DNA of 51,238 nt from CAZMVY01 sp964617875 (GTDB lineage Bacteria; Planctomycetota; Phycisphaerae; UBA1845; PWPN01), in assembly GCA_964617875.1 (NCBI GenBank), contig CAZUAI010000036.1, positions 1 through 51,238 on the forward strand, in the 5' to 3' direction. Numbering within the stretch: position 1 is the stretch's first letter; every line of letters starts with the position of its first letter. This document shows positions 8,393-18,800 of the stretch, piece by piece. Position numbers and translations under genes: made by a program. A model generated the notes under the pieces. The model had not been told where the DNA came from and did not search any database. It saw only the letters and a program-made list of their open reading frames with translations.

Positions 8393-9763
8393 ATGAGCAA
8401 CGCACCATCTACGTTGTTGGAACCGAAAAAGCGCTGGTACCAGGGCATGACGGGCTACCAGTGGTGGGTCGTCTGCGTCGGGTCGCTGGCCTGGCTGATG
8501 GACACCTTCTCCCAGCGTCTCTTCGTCCTCGCCCGCTCGCCGGCACTGAAGGACCTCCTCGGCGTCGAGTCGGCGACGGACGCCCTGGTGAAGTCCTACG
8601 GCAACTACGCCACCGCCTCCATGATGGTCGGCTGGGCGGTCGGCGGGTTCTACTTCGGCATCGTCGGCGACAAGTGGGGCCGGGCCCGGACGCTCTCGGC
8701 GTCGGTCCTCGTCTATTCGATCTTCACCGGGCTCTCCGGCTTCGCGGTCCACGGGTGGGACTTCTGCCTCTGGCGATTCCTCATGGGCTGCGGCATCGGC
8801 GGGGCGTTCGCCACCGGCGCCACGCTCATCGCCGAGACCGTGCCGCCGCACTCGCGGGCCTTCGCCCTCGGCATGTTCCAGGCCCTCTCGGCCGTCGGCA
8901 ATATCACCGCCTCCGCCATCGGCCGGTTCCTGATCCTGCCCGGTACGCCGGCCCTGAAGGGGATCCTCGGCGAGGACGGCATCGCCGGCTGGCGGGTGCT
9001 CTTCTTCGTCGGCGCCCTTCCGGCGATCCTCGTGGTCTTCATCATGACCACGATCAAGGAGCCGGAGAGCTGGCTCGCCGCGCGCAAGGCCGCCGCCGCC
9101 GACAAGCTCCAGAAGCAGATGGGCGACATCAAGGGCATGTTCACCGATCCCCGCTGGCGCCGCAGCACGCTCGTGGGGGTCGCGCTGGCGGTCGCGGGCG
9201 TCGTCGGCCTCTGGGGCGTCGGCTTCTGGTCGCCCGAGTTGATCCGCCAGGCGCTCCCGGACGCCACCTCGCAGCACGTCGATCGCGTGATCGGCATGGG
9301 GACCCTCCTCCAGGACGTCGGCGCGTTCTTCGGCATGTTCGCCTTCACGGTGATCGCGACGCTCGTCGGGCGGCGGATCGGCTTCGGCCTCTCGTTCGTC
9401 GCGGCGTTCATCGTCGTCTCGGGCGTCTTCCTCTCACTCCGGACCGAGTGGCACGCGTACGTCATGCTGCCCATGGTCGGCTTCGTCACGCTCAGCGTCT
9501 TCGGCGGCTACTCGATCTACTTCCCGGAGATCTATCCGACGCGGCTCCGCTCGACCGGCACGGCGTTCTGCTACAACGTCGCCCGCGTGCTGACGGCGGC
9601 GATCATCCTGCTCAGCGGGCCGCTCCAGACCGCCCTGAAAAGCGCAGGCGTGACGGAGGTCTTCCGCTGGGGCGCCGTGGTCCTCTGCGGCTTCTACGCC
9701 ATCGGCCTGATCGCCCTGATCTGGGCCCCCGAGACGAAGGACCGGCCGCTGCCGGAGGATTGA
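8393..9763 (+). CDS. MFS transporter (first of a tandem pair)
   Basis: This is a 456-residue major facilitator superfamily carrier with about 12 hydrophobic segments. The loop 2-3 signature GDKWGRARTL follows helix 2, and PETKDRPLPED lies at the C-terminus, as in the metabolite:H+ symporter and sugar porter groups. The ATG at 8393 is chosen over upstream in-frame codons because the protein then starts MSNAPSTLLEPKKRWYQG, matching the start of the paralogue downstream, with GAGG 9 nt upstream. It is separated by 34 bp from that second MFS gene, so they are probably co-transcribed. The neighbouring glycosidase-like genes suggest uptake of sugars or sugar acids, but the substrate is inferred only. 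Confidence 0.85.
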   Translation: MSNAPSTLLEPKKRWYQGMTGYQWWVVCVGSLAWLMDTFSQRLFVLARSPALKDLLGVESATDALVKSYGNYATASMMVGWAVGGFYFGIVGDKWGRARTLSASVLVYSIFTGLSGFAVHGWDFCLWRFLMGCGIGGAFATGATLIAETVPPHSRAFALGMFQALSAVGNITASAIGRFLILPGTPALKGILGEDGIAGWRVLFFVGALPAILVVFIMTTIKEPESWLAARKAAAADKLQKQMGDIKGMFTDPRWRRSTLVGVALAVAGVVGLWGVGFWSPELIRQALPDATSQHVDRVIGMGTLLQDVGAFFGMFAFTVIATLVGRRIGFGLSFVAAFIVVSGVFLSLRTEWHAYVMLPMVGFVTLSVFGGYSIYFPEIYPTRLRSTGTAFCYNVARVLTAAIILLSGPLQTALKSAGVTEVFRWGAVVLCGFYAIGLIALIWAPETKDRPLPED

Positions 9764-9797
9764 CGCCAACACAGGCAACAAACCGGAAACGCGACCC

Positions 9798-11198
9798 ATG
9801 ATCACCGCACCTACGCCGGGCACCCCGCCGCCGCTCCGCTGGTACCAGGGCGTCACCGCCTACCAGTGGTGGGTCTATATCGTCGGCGCGATGGCGTGGC
9901 TGTTCGACTGCATGGACACGCGGCTCTTCACGATGGTCCGCTCGCCGGCCCTCGCGCAGCTCCTCCGGCAGCCCGAGAACAGCCCGATCGTCACCGACTA
10001 CGGCATGTACGCCACGGCCGCCACGATGGTCGGCTGGGCCGTCGGCGGCCTCTTCTTCGGCGTCGTCGGCGACCGCTGGGGCCGCGTCAAGACGCTCTCC
10101 GTGTCCATCCTCGTCTATTCGCTCTTCACCGGCCTCTGCGGCCTGGCCACGAGCGGATGGGACTTCTGCCTTTACCGCTTCCTCATGGGCGGCGGCATCG
10201 GCGGGGCGTTCGCCGCCGCCGCCACGCTCATCGCCGAAACGATGCCCGAGCATTCGCGCTCGACGGCGATGGGTCTCTTCTCCGCCCTCTCGGTCCTCGG
10301 CAACATGATCGGCCTGGCGATCGGCTCGCAGGTGCTCAACCCGACCCGCCTGTACCTCGCCGGCATCCTCACCGCCGACGGCGTGCAGGGCTGGCGGCTC
10401 GCCTTCTTCGTCGGGGCGCTGCCGGCGATGCTCGTCGTGCTCGTCCTGCGGACGCTCAGGGAATCCGAGCGATGGCAGGAGGCCCGTCGGACCGCCGCCG
10501 AGAACATCGGGCGACAGCTCGGCGACCTCCGTGGAATGCTCGGCGACCGCCGCTGGCGCACGAACACGATCGTCGCCGTGTGCATGGCGACGGCGGGCAT
10601 CGTCGGCGTCTGGGGCGTCGCGTTCTGGACGCCCGAGCTGATCAAGTACGCCCTGACGCCGCCGGACTACGCGAACCTGCCGCAGGACGCCAGGGACGCC
10701 CTCGACGTCACGATCAACACCGTCAAGTTCCGCGGCAACCTCCTCCAGGACATCGGCGGCTTCCTCGGCATCGTCAGCTTCGCCCCGATCGCCAACCGCA
10801 TCGGGCGACGCAAGACCTTCGCCGGGGCGTTCCTGATCTCGTTCGCGATGATCGCATGGGTCTTCCTGACGCTCGACTCGGCGCGCGAGGCGTACATCCT
10901 GCTGCCGATCATGGGCTTCTTCAACCTGAGCATCATGGGCGGGTTCGTCGTTTACTTCCCCGAGATCTTCCCCACGCGATTCCGCTCGACCGGCACGGCC
11001 TTCGGCTACAATGTCGCCCGCCTCTCCGCCGCCGCCGTCACGCTCTCGAGCAACCGGATCCGCGTTCTGCTGGCCGCCCTGGAGTTCGAGAACCCGTTCC
11101 GCGTCGGCGCGGTGATCGTCAGTACGGTCTACGTCCTCGGCCTGCTGGCCCTCCTCGCCGCCCCCGAAACCCGGGGCCGGCCGCTGCCGGAGGAGTAG
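9798..11198 (+). CDS. MFS transporter (second of a tandem pair)
   Basis: This 466-residue MFS carrier is paralogous to the gene just upstream. Shared landmarks are the N-terminal RWYQGVTAYQWWV, the loop GDRWGRVKTL, the segment FPEIFPTRFRSTGTAF and the C-terminal PETRGRPLPEE. About 12 membrane segments are apparent. Compared with its twin it has a longer central insert after helix 7 (about residues 285-305, PPDYANLPQDARDALDVTIN). Retention of two divergent copies suggests different substrates or affinities. The DUF4838 gene follows 90 bp later and could be in the same transcript. Confidence 0.85.
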   Translation: MITAPTPGTPPPLRWYQGVTAYQWWVYIVGAMAWLFDCMDTRLFTMVRSPALAQLLRQPENSPIVTDYGMYATAATMVGWAVGGLFFGVVGDRWGRVKTLSVSILVYSLFTGLCGLATSGWDFCLYRFLMGGGIGGAFAAAATLIAETMPEHSRSTAMGLFSALSVLGNMIGLAIGSQVLNPTRLYLAGILTADGVQGWRLAFFVGALPAMLVVLVLRTLRESERWQEARRTAAENIGRQLGDLRGMLGDRRWRTNTIVAVCMATAGIVGVWGVAFWTPELIKYALTPPDYANLPQDARDALDVTINTVKFRGNLLQDIGGFLGIVSFAPIANRIGRRKTFAGAFLISFAMIAWVFLTLDSAREAYILLPIMGFFNLSIMGGFVVYFPEIFPTRFRSTGTAFGYNVARLSAAAVTLSSNRIRVLLAALEFENPFRVGAVIVSTVYVLGLLALLAAPETRGRPLPEE

Positions 11199-11288
11199 GG
11201 CCTTCCTCCGTGACATCTGCGCGGCTTGCGCAGGTGGTCACGGCTGCGGAAGCCGTGGACGGCGCGTTTGCCGTGGAGGACAAGTGCA

Positions 11289-13796
11289 ATGCGGAGACAG
11301 ATCGCCGGTTTGACCCTCTCGCTCGCGATTCTCGCCCATACGGCGTCGGCGGAGCGCATCCGCCTCGCCCGCGACGGCAAGCCCGTCGCGACGATCGTGA
11401 TCCCCGCCAGGGCGTCCGAGCGGGCCACGCAGGCGGCCGCGGAGCTGCAGCGCTACGTCGCCGCGGTCTGCGGCGTCGAGCTGCCGGTCCGGCGTGACGG
11501 CCGGCGCGTCGAAGGGACCGGGCTGTACATCGGCCGCTGCGAGCCGTCGCGGGAGGGAGATCCGCCCGCCGCCCGCCTGAACCCCGAGTCGTACGCGATC
11601 CGCGTCCGCGACGGCAGCATCTTCTTCGCCGGTCGATACCCGACGCCGACGTATTTCGCCGTCGTCTCGTTCATCGAGGACGTGCTCGGCGTCCGCTGGT
11701 TCGCCCCCGGCGAGGCGTGGGAGTCTGTGCCCAGGGGCACGCCGGGCGAGCTGACGGTCGAGGTCCGCGAGGTCGTCAAGGCGCCCGATACCTCTCCGCG
11801 GCTCTGGTCGGGGCACAATTTCGCGCCGTCGTGGGAGCGGTGGAACCTGCTCAACAAGGTCGTCTGCGGCGAGGTCATTCCCCGCCGGCAGTTCCAGAAC
11901 AACCTGCACACCGTCTTCCCGCCGTCGAAGTACGCCAGGGCGCACCCGGAGTACTACCCGCTCATCGACGGCCGGCGCTGGATCCCCGAGCCGGGCGACC
12001 GCTACTGGCGGCCGTGCGAGAGCAACCCGGACGTCATCCGCATCACCGTCGAGTTCGCCCGCAGGTGGTTCGATGAGCATCCGACGATCGACAGCTTCTC
12101 GGTCGGCATGGACGACATCACGCACCTGTGCGGCTGCCCGAACTGCCGCGCCCTCGACCCGCGGCCGGACTCGTACGAGAAGCGCGAGTTCTCCGACCGC
12201 CACTACACGTTCGTCAACACGATCGCCCGCGAGATCGCGAAGACCCACCCCGACCGCTACGTCGGCACGCTGATCTACGCGATCGCCCGAAAGCCGCCCG
12301 AGACGGTCCCCCGGCTTGAGGACAACGTCTTTGGCTTCCTCACCGAGGAGTGCGCCTCGTGGTGGCAGCCGGGCGAGATGGACGCCGACCACGCCCTCAC
12401 GCGCGAGTGGGCCCGGCGCTGCCGCCACCTCTCGCGATACGACTACGTGGGCCTCGGCACGTTCACGCCACGCTACTACCCGCACTGGATGGCCGAGCAG
12501 ATCCGCTTCGACAAGTCGCTCGGCCTTGAGGGAATGTACACCGAGCTGAACACGTTCCTTCCGCACACGGCGCCGATGGTCTGGGCCCTGGCGAAGCTCG
12601 AGTGGAACGCCTCGCTCGACATGGATGCCCTGCTGAACGAGTTCTTCGCGAAGATGTTCGGCCCGGCCGCCGCCACGGTGGCGCGCTACTACGACGGGCT
12701 CGAGAAGTCGTGGAACACGCCGCGCCCCGGCCGCACGGAATGGGTCCACCGCAACATCGTCGCCCAGGCGGCGTCGATCTCGCCGGAGGCCGTCGACGAG
12801 GGCCTTGCCCTGCTCGACGAGGCCGCCCGACAGGCCGACACCGACGCCATCCGAGGGCGGATCGACACGATCCGCGCGGCGCTGCAATACGCGAGCTACG
12901 CGATCCGCGTGTACCCGCTGTCGCAATCGCTGCTCACGGCCCCCGTCCGCAACGCGACCGAGGCCGACCGCGCCGCCGACGCGGCGAAGCGGGTCCTCCG
13001 GCTCAGCGCCGAACGCGGGCCGTTCTGGGCCGCCGCGATGCAGCGCGACGACCTGCTGGGCGAGAACCTCCGCGGCCTCGCCGCCAAGGCCTACCTGATG
13101 ATCGGCAAAACCCCCGAACTCGAGAAGGGCGGCAGCCTCGGGGCGATCCGCGCCCTGACGTGGTACGCCGACAACGCCCCGGACAGGCTGCCGGCCGTCG
13201 CGGCCGGGCTGACGGGCTCATTCGAGGGCGGCGCGGCCGACCTGATACGGGCCTGGCTGTGGGTCCGCGAGAACAAGCCGCCGAACCTCCTCCAGAACCC
13301 GGGATTCGAAGACACGCCGTCGCCAACGGCATCCCGGCGCCGGGATTCGCACGCCGCCGTGCTGCCGGCCCATTGGTCCGCCGTCGCGGAAGGCGCCGGC
13401 CCGCCGCTCTCGAGCCGCGCGGGCCAGGGACGCAACGGGACCGCCGCCGTCGGCACGTCGGGCGCCCGCGGGACGCCCGTCTGCCTCCAGGCGCACGAGG
13501 TCCGGCCGGGCGAGCGGTTCTACTGCTCCGCCTACGCGAACAACCTGCCCGCCGACCGCGAGGCCCGCGGGTTCCTGTCCGTCCGCTTCCAGACCGCCGC
13601 CGGCGCCTGGAACCCGCATCGCGAGGCGGAGCCGCAGGTCTTCACGGTCGCGCAGCCGGGCTGGCAGCCGCTGATGTTCGTCGTGACAGTCCCGAAGGAT
13701 GCGGCGCGTCTCATCGTCATGGTCGGCGCCAAGAACCAGCCTCCGGACGCGACGGTCCTCTTCGACGACGTCGCCCTCTACCGCCTGCCGCCGTGA
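11289..13796 (+). CDS. Exported DUF4838 protein, GH67/GH20-like fold with C-terminal carbohydrate-binding-like module
   Basis: This is an 835-residue exported protein. The ATG at 11289 has GGAGGA 8 nt upstream and opens a signal peptide (QIAGLTLSLAILAHTASA). Residues about 28-130 match the alpha-glucuronidase N-terminal-like fold (ERATQAAAELQRYVAAVCGV). Residues about 180-480 are the DUF4838 domain, recognisable from YYPLIDGRRW and FSVGMDDITHLCGCPNC. A helical region follows, and about 675-835 form a jelly-roll-like module starting LLQNPGFEDTPSP, typical of carbohydrate-binding modules of the CBM4/9 type. DUF4838 proteins are presumed glycosidases but few are characterised. Context fits uptake and breakdown of complex glycans. 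The gene ends 44 bp from the convergent cheR. Confidence 0.8.
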   Translation: MRRQIAGLTLSLAILAHTASAERIRLARDGKPVATIVIPARASERATQAAAELQRYVAAVCGVELPVRRDGRRVEGTGLYIGRCEPSREGDPPAARLNPESYAIRVRDGSIFFAGRYPTPTYFAVVSFIEDVLGVRWFAPGEAWESVPRGTPGELTVEVREVVKAPDTSPRLWSGHNFAPSWERWNLLNKVVCGEVIPRRQFQNNLHTVFPPSKYARAHPEYYPLIDGRRWIPEPGDRYWRPCESNPDVIRITVEFARRWFDEHPTIDSFSVGMDDITHLCGCPNCRALDPRPDSYEKREFSDRHYTFVNTIAREIAKTHPDRYVGTLIYAIARKPPETVPRLEDNVFGFLTEECASWWQPGEMDADHALTREWARRCRHLSRYDYVGLGTFTPRYYPHWMAEQIRFDKSLGLEGMYTELNTFLPHTAPMVWALAKLEWNASLDMDALLNEFFAKMFGPAAATVARYYDGLEKSWNTPRPGRTEWVHRNIVAQAASISPEAVDEGLALLDEAARQADTDAIRGRIDTIRAALQYASYAIRVYPLSQSLLTAPVRNATEADRAADAAKRVLRLSAERGPFWAAAMQRDDLLGENLRGLAAKAYLMIGKTPELEKGGSLGAIRALTWYADNAPDRLPAVAAGLTGSFEGGAADLIRAWLWVRENKPPNLLQNPGFEDTPSPTASRRRDSHAAVLPAHWSAVAEGAGPPLSSRAGQGRNGTAAVGTSGARGTPVCLQAHEVRPGERFYCSAYANNLPADREARGFLSVRFQTAAGAWNPHREAEPQVFTVAQPGWQPLMFVVTVPKDAARLIVMVGAKNQPPDATVLFDDVALYRLPP

Positions 13797-13840
13797 CGCT
13801 GCCTCCGGCAGAGAAGCAGGGTGGGCCGGCCGCCGGCGGC

Positions 13841-14692
13841 TCATCGCGCCGCGACGAGTGCGCGCCGGTTGGGCTGGTAGAAGACCGCGCGGCAGTGGTG
13901 CTGGGGGGCGAACTCCGGTCCGAGGTCGGACAGCGATTCGGACGAGCCGGTGAAGAGAACGCCGTGTTCCGTGAGGAGCTTCGCGAGGCGCTGGAAGAGG
14001 CTCCGGCGGGCGTCCGGGCTGAAGTAGATCGCGACGTTCCGGCAGAAGATCACGTCGAACGGCCCGAGGCCGACGAACGGCTCGAGCAGGTTCAGCCTCC
14101 GGTACACGACCATCGCGCGGATCTCGTCCTTGACCTTCCATCCGCGCGGCTCGCGGGTGAAGTACTTCGTCAGCAGCGGCGTGGTCATGCCCCGCTGGAT
14201 CTCGTGGTCCGCGTAGAAGCCCGCGCTGGCCTGTCGGATGGCGGCGTCGGAAATGTCGGTGCCGAGGATCGAAACGTCCCACGCATCGATGTCCGGCAGG
14301 AGTTCCTGAAGCACCATCGCGATGCTGTAGGGCTCCTGCCCGGTGCTGCACGCGGCGGACCAGAACCGCAGGCGCCGGGCGTACGGCGTGCCCGCCTTCG
14401 CGTCGATCAGCTCCGGCAGCACCTTGTGCTGCAGGGCCTCGAACGGCGACGTATCGCGGAAGAACAGCGTCTCATTCGTCGTGATCGCGTCGATGATCTT
14501 CGTCTGGAGCGCCTTGTCGTTCGCGTAGCGGACCTTGTAGTACAGCTCGGAGAAGGTCTTGCACCCGGCCTGCTCGGCCACGCTGGAAAGCCGCGTCTCG
14601 ATCAGATAGCCCTTGCTGGCGTCCAGAACGATGCCGCACAGGTCATCCACGAGACGCGAGATCACCTTGATGTCTTCCGGCGTCACCTGCAT
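13841..14692 (-). CDS. cheR: Chemoreceptor glutamate methyltransferase CheR
   Basis: CheR transfers methyl groups from S-adenosylmethionine to glutamates of chemoreceptors. The 283-residue product has the N-terminal helical domain (1-75), the SAM-binding motif WSAACSTGQEPYSIAM, and FDVIFCRNVAIYF near the C-terminus; length is normal for the family. The ATG (14692-14690) lies inside the end of cheB, overlapping it by 10 nt, so the two are translationally coupled. It is the last gene of the ten-gene che/rsb array. None of the three receptors ends in an NWETF-type pentapeptide tether, so this CheR should bind receptors without one. Confidence 0.95.
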   Translation of the reverse strand: MQVTPEDIKVISRLVDDLCGIVLDASKGYLIETRLSSVAEQAGCKTFSELYYKVRYANDKALQTKIIDAITTNETLFFRDTSPFEALQHKVLPELIDAKAGTPYARRLRFWSAACSTGQEPYSIAMVLQELLPDIDAWDVSILGTDISDAAIRQASAGFYADHEIQRGMTTPLLTKYFTREPRGWKVKDEIRAMVVYRRLNLLEPFVGLGPFDVIFCRNVAIYFSPDARRSLFQRLAKLLTEHGVLFTGSSESLSDLGPEFAPQHHCRAVFYQPNRRALVAAR

Positions 14693-15825
14693 GCGACCGG
14701 GGCCCCCTTCACAAGCCGCGTGATCTCACCGGCGATGCGGTCGAGCGGCGCGACCACGTCGGCGATCCCCTCCTCGATCGGCATCCGCGGCATGCCGAAA
14801 ACGACGCAGCTCGCCGCGTCCTGCGCGACGATCGACGCCCCGAACCGCTTCATCAGACGGCAGCCCAGCGCCCCGTCGTTGCCCATGCCGGTCATGATCA
14901 CGCCGACGGCGTTCCCGCCGTAGGCATGGGCCACGGACCGGAACAGGTAGTCCACCGACGGCCGGCAGCTGTTCTCCGGCGGATCGTCGGTGATCCGCAC
15001 CACCACCGTGCCGTCCTCCTGCTTGACCTTCATGTGCTTCCCGCCGGGGGCGATGAGCACCTCGTTCGGACGGACGGGCTGCCCGTCCTGCGCCTCGCAC
15101 ACGAACAGGGCGCACTTGTCGTTGAGGCTGTCGGCGAGCGATTTCGTGAACATCGGCGGCATGTGCTGCACGATCAGCACGGGCACCCCCAGGTCGGCGG
15201 GCAGGTGGGGCATCATGGCCGTCAGCGCCGGCGGCCCACCCGTCGAAATGCCCAGGGCGACCACGTGCGGTGTGGCGCGCGGCCCCGCGGCGATCTGCGT
15301 CATGCGTTGCACGACGCCCCCCGAAGCGTGCCCGACGGCCCCGGGCCGCGCGGGGGGCACGACGGCCGCGTGCGCCGGCACTGCCTTGTGTGCGAGAATG
15401 TCGCGGACGCTCCGTGTCCTGGCGAAAGCCTCGATCCGCGGCCGGAGTTCGCGGAGGAGCGCCGCGGCGCTGTCGTCGATGCTGTCGCCGGCCGGCTTGA
15501 GGACGAAGTCAAACGCGCCGAGGCTCAGGGCGTCCACGGTGGCCTTGGCGCCGGCGGCCGTGAACGCGCTGAGCATGATCGCCCCGGGCGCGTCCGGCAC
15601 CGTCTTCAGCCGCCGCAGCACCTCGAGCCCGTCCATTTCGGGCATCTCGATGTCGAGCGTGAGCAGGTCCGGATGGAGGATCTCCACCTTCTGAATCGCG
15701 AGCCGGCCGTTCGGCGCCGAGCCCACGACCTCCACGCCCGGGATCCGCGCGAGCACGTCGCTCACGATCTTCCGGTACGTGACCGTGTCGTCCACCACGA
15801 GGACTCGAATCGGCACATCGCTCAC
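14683..15825 (-). CDS. cheB: Chemotaxis response regulator methylesterase CheB
   Basis: CheB removes receptor methyl groups and deamidates receptor glutamines when phosphorylated by CheA. The 380-residue protein has a receiver domain (about 5-125) with acidic pair D12/D13 and phosphoacceptor D58 in LTLDIEMPEMDG. A linker of about 50 residues, rich in Ala and Pro, follows. The methylesterase domain carries the catalytic Ser in ALGISTGGPPAL, the His in VQHMPPMF and the Asp in MTGMGNDG. It begins 28 nt after the preceding receptor gene and overlaps cheR, completing the adaptation pair. Confidence 0.95.
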   Translation of the reverse strand: MSDVPIRVLVVDDTVTYRKIVSDVLARIPGVEVVGSAPNGRLAIQKVEILHPDLLTLDIEMPEMDGLEVLRRLKTVPDAPGAIMLSAFTAAGAKATVDALSLGAFDFVLKPAGDSIDDSAAALLRELRPRIEAFARTRSVRDILAHKAVPAHAAVVPPARPGAVGHASGGVVQRMTQIAAGPRATPHVVALGISTGGPPALTAMMPHLPADLGVPVLIVQHMPPMFTKSLADSLNDKCALFVCEAQDGQPVRPNEVLIAPGGKHMKVKQEDGTVVVRITDDPPENSCRPSVDYLFRSVAHAYGGNAVGVIMTGMGNDGALGCRLMKRFGASIVAQDAASCVVFGMPRMPIEEGIADVVAPLDRIAGEITRLVKGAPVACR

Positions 15826-15853
15826 AAGGCGGCTCCCGAACCCCGCGGCGGAA

Positions 15854-18800
15854 TCACCGCCGGCCTGCCGTCTCCGGCGGGGCGACCGTCATGTTCGTAT
15901 CGTTCGATATCCGGAACTGTCCCACCAGGGCGTACATCTGCTCGGCGAGACCGGCCAGATCGTTTCCGACGGCCTGCGTGTGCGACGCATTGGCCGACGT
16001 GTCCTTGGCTACCCGCTCCACCTCGGCCACAACCTTCCTGATCAGTACGCTGCCCTCGGCCGTGTCGCCGAGCCCCTTGCTCGCGGACTCCGCGGCGGCG
16101 GATGTCTGCGCCACGGTCTGCGCGATCTCCTTCGTCGTGATGCTCTGCTCCTCCGCCGCGGTCGCGATCGTCCGGGAGACGTCATTGACGTTGCGGATCA
16201 CGTCGCTGATTTCACCGATCGCCTTGACCGTCTCCGCCGTCGAGCCCTGGATCGCCTCGATCCGCCGGCGGATGTCCTCCGTCGCCGACGCGGTCTGCCG
16301 GGCCAGTTCCTTGACCTCGGTGGCGACGACGGCGAAACCCTTGCCGGCGTCGCCGGCGCGGGCGGCCTCGATCGTCGCGTTCAGCGCGAGCAGGTTCGTC
16401 TGCTCCGCGATATCCTGGATCACCTCGACGACCTTGCCGATCTCGGTGGCGGCCGCATCGAGATGGCCGATCCGGGCGGTGCTGCTCTCGGTCAGGCGCG
16501 CCGCGCTGGCCGCGACGCCCGCCGCGTGCTCCGCGCTGCGGGCGACCTCGGCGATGCTGGCCGTCATTTCCTCCACCGCGGCCGCCGCCGACTTCGCGTT
16601 GGCGGTCATCTGCCCGGTCGCGGCGTTGACGCTGCCGATGGTGTGCACCATTTCCTCGACACCGACCATCGCCATGGAGGATTGCTCGCTGGTCGTGGCG
16701 GCGCCGCCGGCCAACTGCGTGGCCGTCGAAGACAATTCGGCCGCCTTGGCGCTGAACTCCTTTGCCGCGGCGGCGATGCTGCCCACCAGCGACTGAAGTT
16801 TGTCGAGGAACGTGTTGAACCAGTGCGCCAACTGGCCGAGTTCGTCCTTCGTGGTCACGTGGAGCCGCCGCGTCAGGTCGCCCTCGCCCTGGGCGATGTC
16901 CTGCAGCATGGCGACGGCGCGCGTGAGCGGCCGGGCGATCCGGCGCGACACGAGCAGCATGACGACGACGGCGACCACCAGTACGGCGGCGGCGGCGACG
17001 GCAATGGTCCGGGCGGCGTTGCGGGCCTCGGAGCGGCCGGTCGAGGCAATCTGCTGCGCCAGAGCGCCCATTTCCTCGACGGGCACCGTGACCGCCAGAC
17101 AGTAGTCGCGACGGCCCAGCTTCAATGGAGCGAAGGACACAAGCTTCTCGACGCCTTCGAACATGTAGCGCCCGTGACCTTCTTCGCCCTTGCACATCCG
17201 CTCGCGCATGAGCCGGGACAGTTCGCCGTACTGTGGGTCGGCCAGGCTGATCTTGTCCTTGAGCGTGTACCTGGGATGCGTGACGACGACGCCCTGCTCA
17301 TTGACGATGTACGGATAGCCGGTCTTGCCGTAGACGCGGCCGGCCAGAATGGCGCGCGTGGCCTGCCAGTCCATGCTGAGCACGGCGAAGCCGTACGTCC
17401 GGCCGTTGATGCACACGGGCATCGTCATGCGCAGCTCCGGCTCGCCCGTGTTCGCGGCGATCTCGAGCGGCGCGACGGAGACCTCACCCGGCCGGAGTGA
17501 GGATGTCTCCGCGAACCAGGACGCCGTGCTCTTGTCCTTCAGATCCTGGCTGAGCTTGCCGTGTTCGAGCTTGACGAGTTCCATCCCGCCGGAATCCAGG
17601 ACGCGAATCTGGCTGTACAGCGGGCGTTCTCCCTCCGCCCCCCGGATGACCGAGATCCTGTTCAGCTCGCCGATCTCCTGTCGAAGGAAACTGAGCGACG
17701 CCTCGGTCGCCCCGGCGACGAGTTCGTCCCAGTAGCCGCTGACGCACACGACCCAATCCCACGGGGCGAAATACGTATACAGCACGAACTTCGCGCGTCC
17801 CTCGAACTCGTAGCGGAGCAACTGCTGTTCCCCGGCTTTCCGCTTGTCGAGAATCTCCCGGAAGTTCGCCAGCTTCAGGTCGGTAATCGTGTTCTTGCCG
17901 ACGTACTCCTTCTTCGGGTGGACCAGAAGCACGCCTGTCGAATCCATGACGAACGGGTAGCCGGTCCTGCCGATCTTCATGCGGACGATCTCGTTGACCA
18001 GGTCCACGTTGTCGGTCTCCCGGATGCCGACGTACAGCATGCCGACGATTCGGCCATCTGCGTCTTTCAACGGCTTGTAGGCCGTCTGGCACCAGGCATC
18101 GACGACGAAGGCGCGACCGACGAAGGTCTTGCCAGCGAGCACCTCGGCGACAACCGAGTTGGGCTTTCCATCCGGACCGACCGCCGGGATGTACGTGCCC
18201 ACGGCCCGTTTGCCCGCCGCGCTGACCACGTTCGTGGCGATGCGCAACATGTCCCCGGCGTCGTTCATTCGCTGAAAGAGCGTGCAGGTCCCGCCGACAA
18301 GGCCTTGGACCTCATCCACAATCGGCGTCGGCGTGTTCGGGTCGCTGTTGGGCCGGAACACGTCGTCGCCCGCCTTCAGCAACGGTAGCGTCACCGTGGA
18401 TTCGGCCTTGGTGAGCTGATTCACGGCCTTCCACGACAGGGTATCGTCCGTGCCGGTCACCCCGCCGTGCCGACCGAGGACATGTTCGGCCACCGCGAGG
18501 TGCCGGGTCAGCGCGCTTCGAAGCCACGTCTGCTGTCCCTGGCACATCCGCACGATGCTGTCCACCACCGCCTCGGCCTGCCTCATCGCGATGGCATTCC
18601 ACAGATCGTTGACGCCCGCCCGGGCCGTAAAGAAGCCGCTGACGTTCGGCGAACCCGCCAGCTTGCGAACGTCGTTCTCCGCCCGGTGAAGGAGGCTCGC
18701 CACCATCTCCCGGTCCGTCCGCACGCCGCCGGCGAGCACCTCCAGCGTCTGCGTCTCAACGGCGGCGGCGCTCACGGCGACGGCCGCCCGGTTCGACCGA

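Noticed and set aside
11239..11260. Small hairpin CACGGCT...AGCCGTG before the DUF4838 gene as a terminator
   Set aside because: The stem is only 7 bp with no T tract, and it lies just upstream of the ribosome-binding site.
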